This document shows positions 62,431 to 64,000 of a DNA stretch of 64,000 bases, in pieces. How positions within the stretch are numbered: the stretch's first letter is position 1; the number at the start of each line of letters is the position of its first letter. A model generated the notes under the pieces. It searched no databases, had not been told where the DNA came from, and worked only from the letters and a program-made list of their open reading frames with translations. The translations under genes and the position numbers were made by a program. Source of the stretch: Hansschlegelia quercus (lineage in GTDB: Bacteria > Pseudomonadota > Alphaproteobacteria > Rhizobiales > Methylopilaceae); NCBI RefSeq assembly GCF_004310425.1, contig NZ_SIUB01000012.1:1-64000 (forward strand). The letters run 5' to 3'.

Positions 62431-64000
62431 GTGGCCGAGCGGCGATCGGACCATACGCGTGGCGGGCGCAGCCGCGCCGCAGCGCTGCCCGCCGGCGCTG
62501 GGGCGCGCCAAAGCGGCTGGGCGGCGGTCCTCGCGGGCGCAGCCGGGGCCTGGATCGGGGCGCGCTTCGTCGAAGAGGCGGAGGCCGGACGCCTCGCGCT
62601 CTGGCTGCCAGTCGCCTTCGCCCTCGGCGTCTCGGTCTATTTCGCCGCGTCGAACGAGCCGGCGCTGTGGGCGGCGTTCGGGCTCGTTGGCGCGACGGGC
62701 GTCGTCGCGTGGGCCGCCCGCCGGGGCTTCACGACCGCCTGGCTTGCGCTCTGCCTTCTGTTCGTGGCGCTTGGTTTTCTGGGCGGGAAGCTCGCCACCG
62801 AGCGAGCGACGGCTCCGATCCTGGCGGGGGCGATGCGCGCCGAGATCGTAGGCCGCGTGATCGAGATCGAGCCGCGCGCCCGGGGCATGCGCCGACTGAC
62901 GATCGAGATCGACGCTTTTGGGAAGCTGGAGGCAGACGCTCGGCCGCACAAAGCGCGGGTCGCGATCGCGGGCAAGCCGGAGATCGCGGCAGGCGATCAG
63001 GTTTCGCTGACGGCCTTCTGGCGCCCGCCCGAAGGTCCGGTGCGGCCCGGCGGCTACGACTTCGCCCGCGTCGCCTTCTTCAAGGGCGTCGGCGCTACCG
63101 GGTTCGGCGCGCGTGACATCCGCAATCTCGGGCCGCCGGCGCGCGTTGGAATGGCCGCCGCCGCAAACGCCGGGCTCGAACGGCTGCGACAGCGACTGAC
63201 CGATCGCGTGACCCGCGCGATCGGCGGGGCGGAAGGCACGGTCGCGGCGGCGCTCGTCACCGGGGTCGAAGGGCCGATCCCTCAGAACGTTCAGGACGAG
63301 CTCCGCGGGGCCGGGCTCAGCCACATCCTGTCGATTTCCGGCCTGCATATGGCGCTGGTCGCAGGCGCGCTGTTCTGGCTCGCGCGCGCCGCCCTGGCCT
63401 TGGCGCCCCGCGTTGCGCTGATGTGGCCGGTGAAGCAGATCGCGGCGCTGGTCGCGCTTGCCGGCGCCACCTTCTATCTCGCTTTGTCCGGCGCGGAGGT
63501 CGCGACGCAGCGCTCCTACGTGATGATCGCCATCGCCTTCCTCGCGATCATCGTCGGACGGCCGGCGCTCGCGCCGCGGAATTTCGCGCTGGCGGCGTTG
63601 ATCGTGCTCGCGATCGATCCTGAATCGCTGATGGGTCCGAGCTTCCAGATGTCATTCGCGGCGGTGGCCGGGCTGGTCGCCTGGTTCGAGACGAGGCGCG
63701 ATCGGCCGCCTGCGCCGCCCCCGGCCGACAGGTTCGGCCGGATCAGGCGGAAGATCGCCGCGGCCGTGGCGCTTGCGATCATGACGACGCTGATCGCCGG
63801 CTTCGCCACCGGCCCTTTCGCCGCTTACCATTTTCACCGCGTGACGCCTTACGCCGTGGTCGGGAACGCGCTCGCCGAGCCTGTGATCGGGCTGATCGTC
63901 ATGCCTTCGGTGGTCGCGGGACTGCTGCTTGCGCCCCTCGGACTAGACGGACTGGCTTGGGCGGTTATGGGGCAGGGGTTGTCGCTGGTGCTCGCGATCG
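62431..64000 (+). CDS. comEC: ComEC/Rec2 family DNA-uptake channel (partial)
   Basis: The first ~523 codons of a gene cut by the window end. The N-terminal helices (about 30-130) are followed by the DUF4131 domain ([19 protein letters not shown]) and the competence domain ([20 protein letters not shown] near residues 293-312, a ComEC hallmark; [16 protein letters not shown]). ComEC carries single-stranded DNA across the inner membrane in transformation. The start is probably the GTG at 62431, the only start after an in-frame stop at 62389. It is divergent from gltX. Whether the C-terminal beta-lactamase-like domain exists cannot be seen. Confidence 0.88.
   Translation, partial: MAERRSDHTRGGRSRAAALPAGAGARQSGWAAVLAGAAGAWIGARFVEEAEAGRLALWLPVAFALGVSVYFAASNEPALWAAFGLVGATGVVAWAARRGFTTAWLALCLLFVALGFLGGKLATERATAPILAGAMRAEIVGRVIEIEPRARGMRRLTIEIDAFGKLEADARPHKARVAIAGKPEIAAGDQVSLTAFWRPPEGPVRPGGYDFARVAFFKGVGATGFGARDIRNLGPPARVGMAAAANAGLERLRQRLTDRVTRAIGGAEGTVAAALVTGVEGPIPQNVQDELRGAGLSHILSISGLHMALVAGALFWLARAALALAPRVALMWPVKQIAALVALAGATFYLALSGAEVATQRSYVMIAIAFLAIIVGRPALAPRNFALAALIVLAIDPESLMGPSFQMSFAAVAGLVAWFETRRDRPPAPPPADRFGRIRRKIAAAVALAIMTTLIAGFATGPFAAYHFHRVTPYAVVGNALAEPVIGLIVMPSVVAGLLLAPLGLDGLAWAVMGQGLSLVLAI

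Overview
This window looks like chromosomal DNA of a GC-rich alphaproteobacterium of the Rhizobiales/Hyphomicrobiales. The reasons are gene order (lon-hupB-tRNA-Val-tRNA-Asp, a 14-gene nuo operon followed by birA-rnj-mce-DUF1467-proS-lolC-lolD-dnaE, then rpsB-tsf-pyrH-frr-uppS-cdsA-dxr-rseP-bamA, then gltA/gltX/comEC), an editing-domain-less ProRS, RNase J, and EcfG-type stress promoters. The genus cannot be fixed from the sequence alone.

Layout. 1-4090: lon, hupB and two tRNA genes. 4094-20367: about 16 kb of accessory DNA inserted between tRNA-Asp and nuoA, which are neighbours in related genomes as I recall them. Its first 9.8 kb ends in a decayed 44-nt copy of the tRNA-Asp 3' end (13892-13935), the classical mark of an integrated island. 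No integrase is visible. The island carries small stress-type genes: DUF2252, DUF2059 and DUF3597 proteins, an alpha/beta hydrolase, a NepR-like anti-sigma factor, a membrane protein with a coupled 24-residue peptide, and a GAF-PAS-PAS-GGDEF-EAL protein. Several follow GGAAC-N16/17-CGTT promoters of the general stress sigma factor EcfG. The second part carries a TPP enzyme, an RMF-like protein, a zinc alcohol dehydrogenase, two tandem SDRs and a 49-residue membrane protein.

20368-35765: respiratory complex I operon nuoA-N, with two extra cistrons (a GFA-family zinc protein between nuoC and nuoD; a two-helix membrane protein between nuoH and nuoI) and a histidine-rich insert in NuoL. 35776-47868: birA, rnj, mce, DUF1467, a soluble PAS chemoreceptor, proS, lolC, lolD, a 36-codon SOS-type membrane peptide and dnaE. 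48028-58123: translation, isoprenoid, phospholipid and outer-membrane assembly genes.

58212-64000: the usual lipid A gene block appears eroded. The lpxD homologue is 199 residues, lacks the N-terminal domain and has Gln where the catalytic His should be. lpxA, lpxI and lpxB, expected between fabZ and gltA, are absent. fabZ itself is intact. gltA and gltX run on the minus strand and a partial comEC leaves the window.

The strongest leads are the eroded lipid A locus, the membrane micropeptide behind a GAAC-N7-GAAC LexA-type operator, and the stress-regulated island at tRNA-Asp with its own NepR-like gene.
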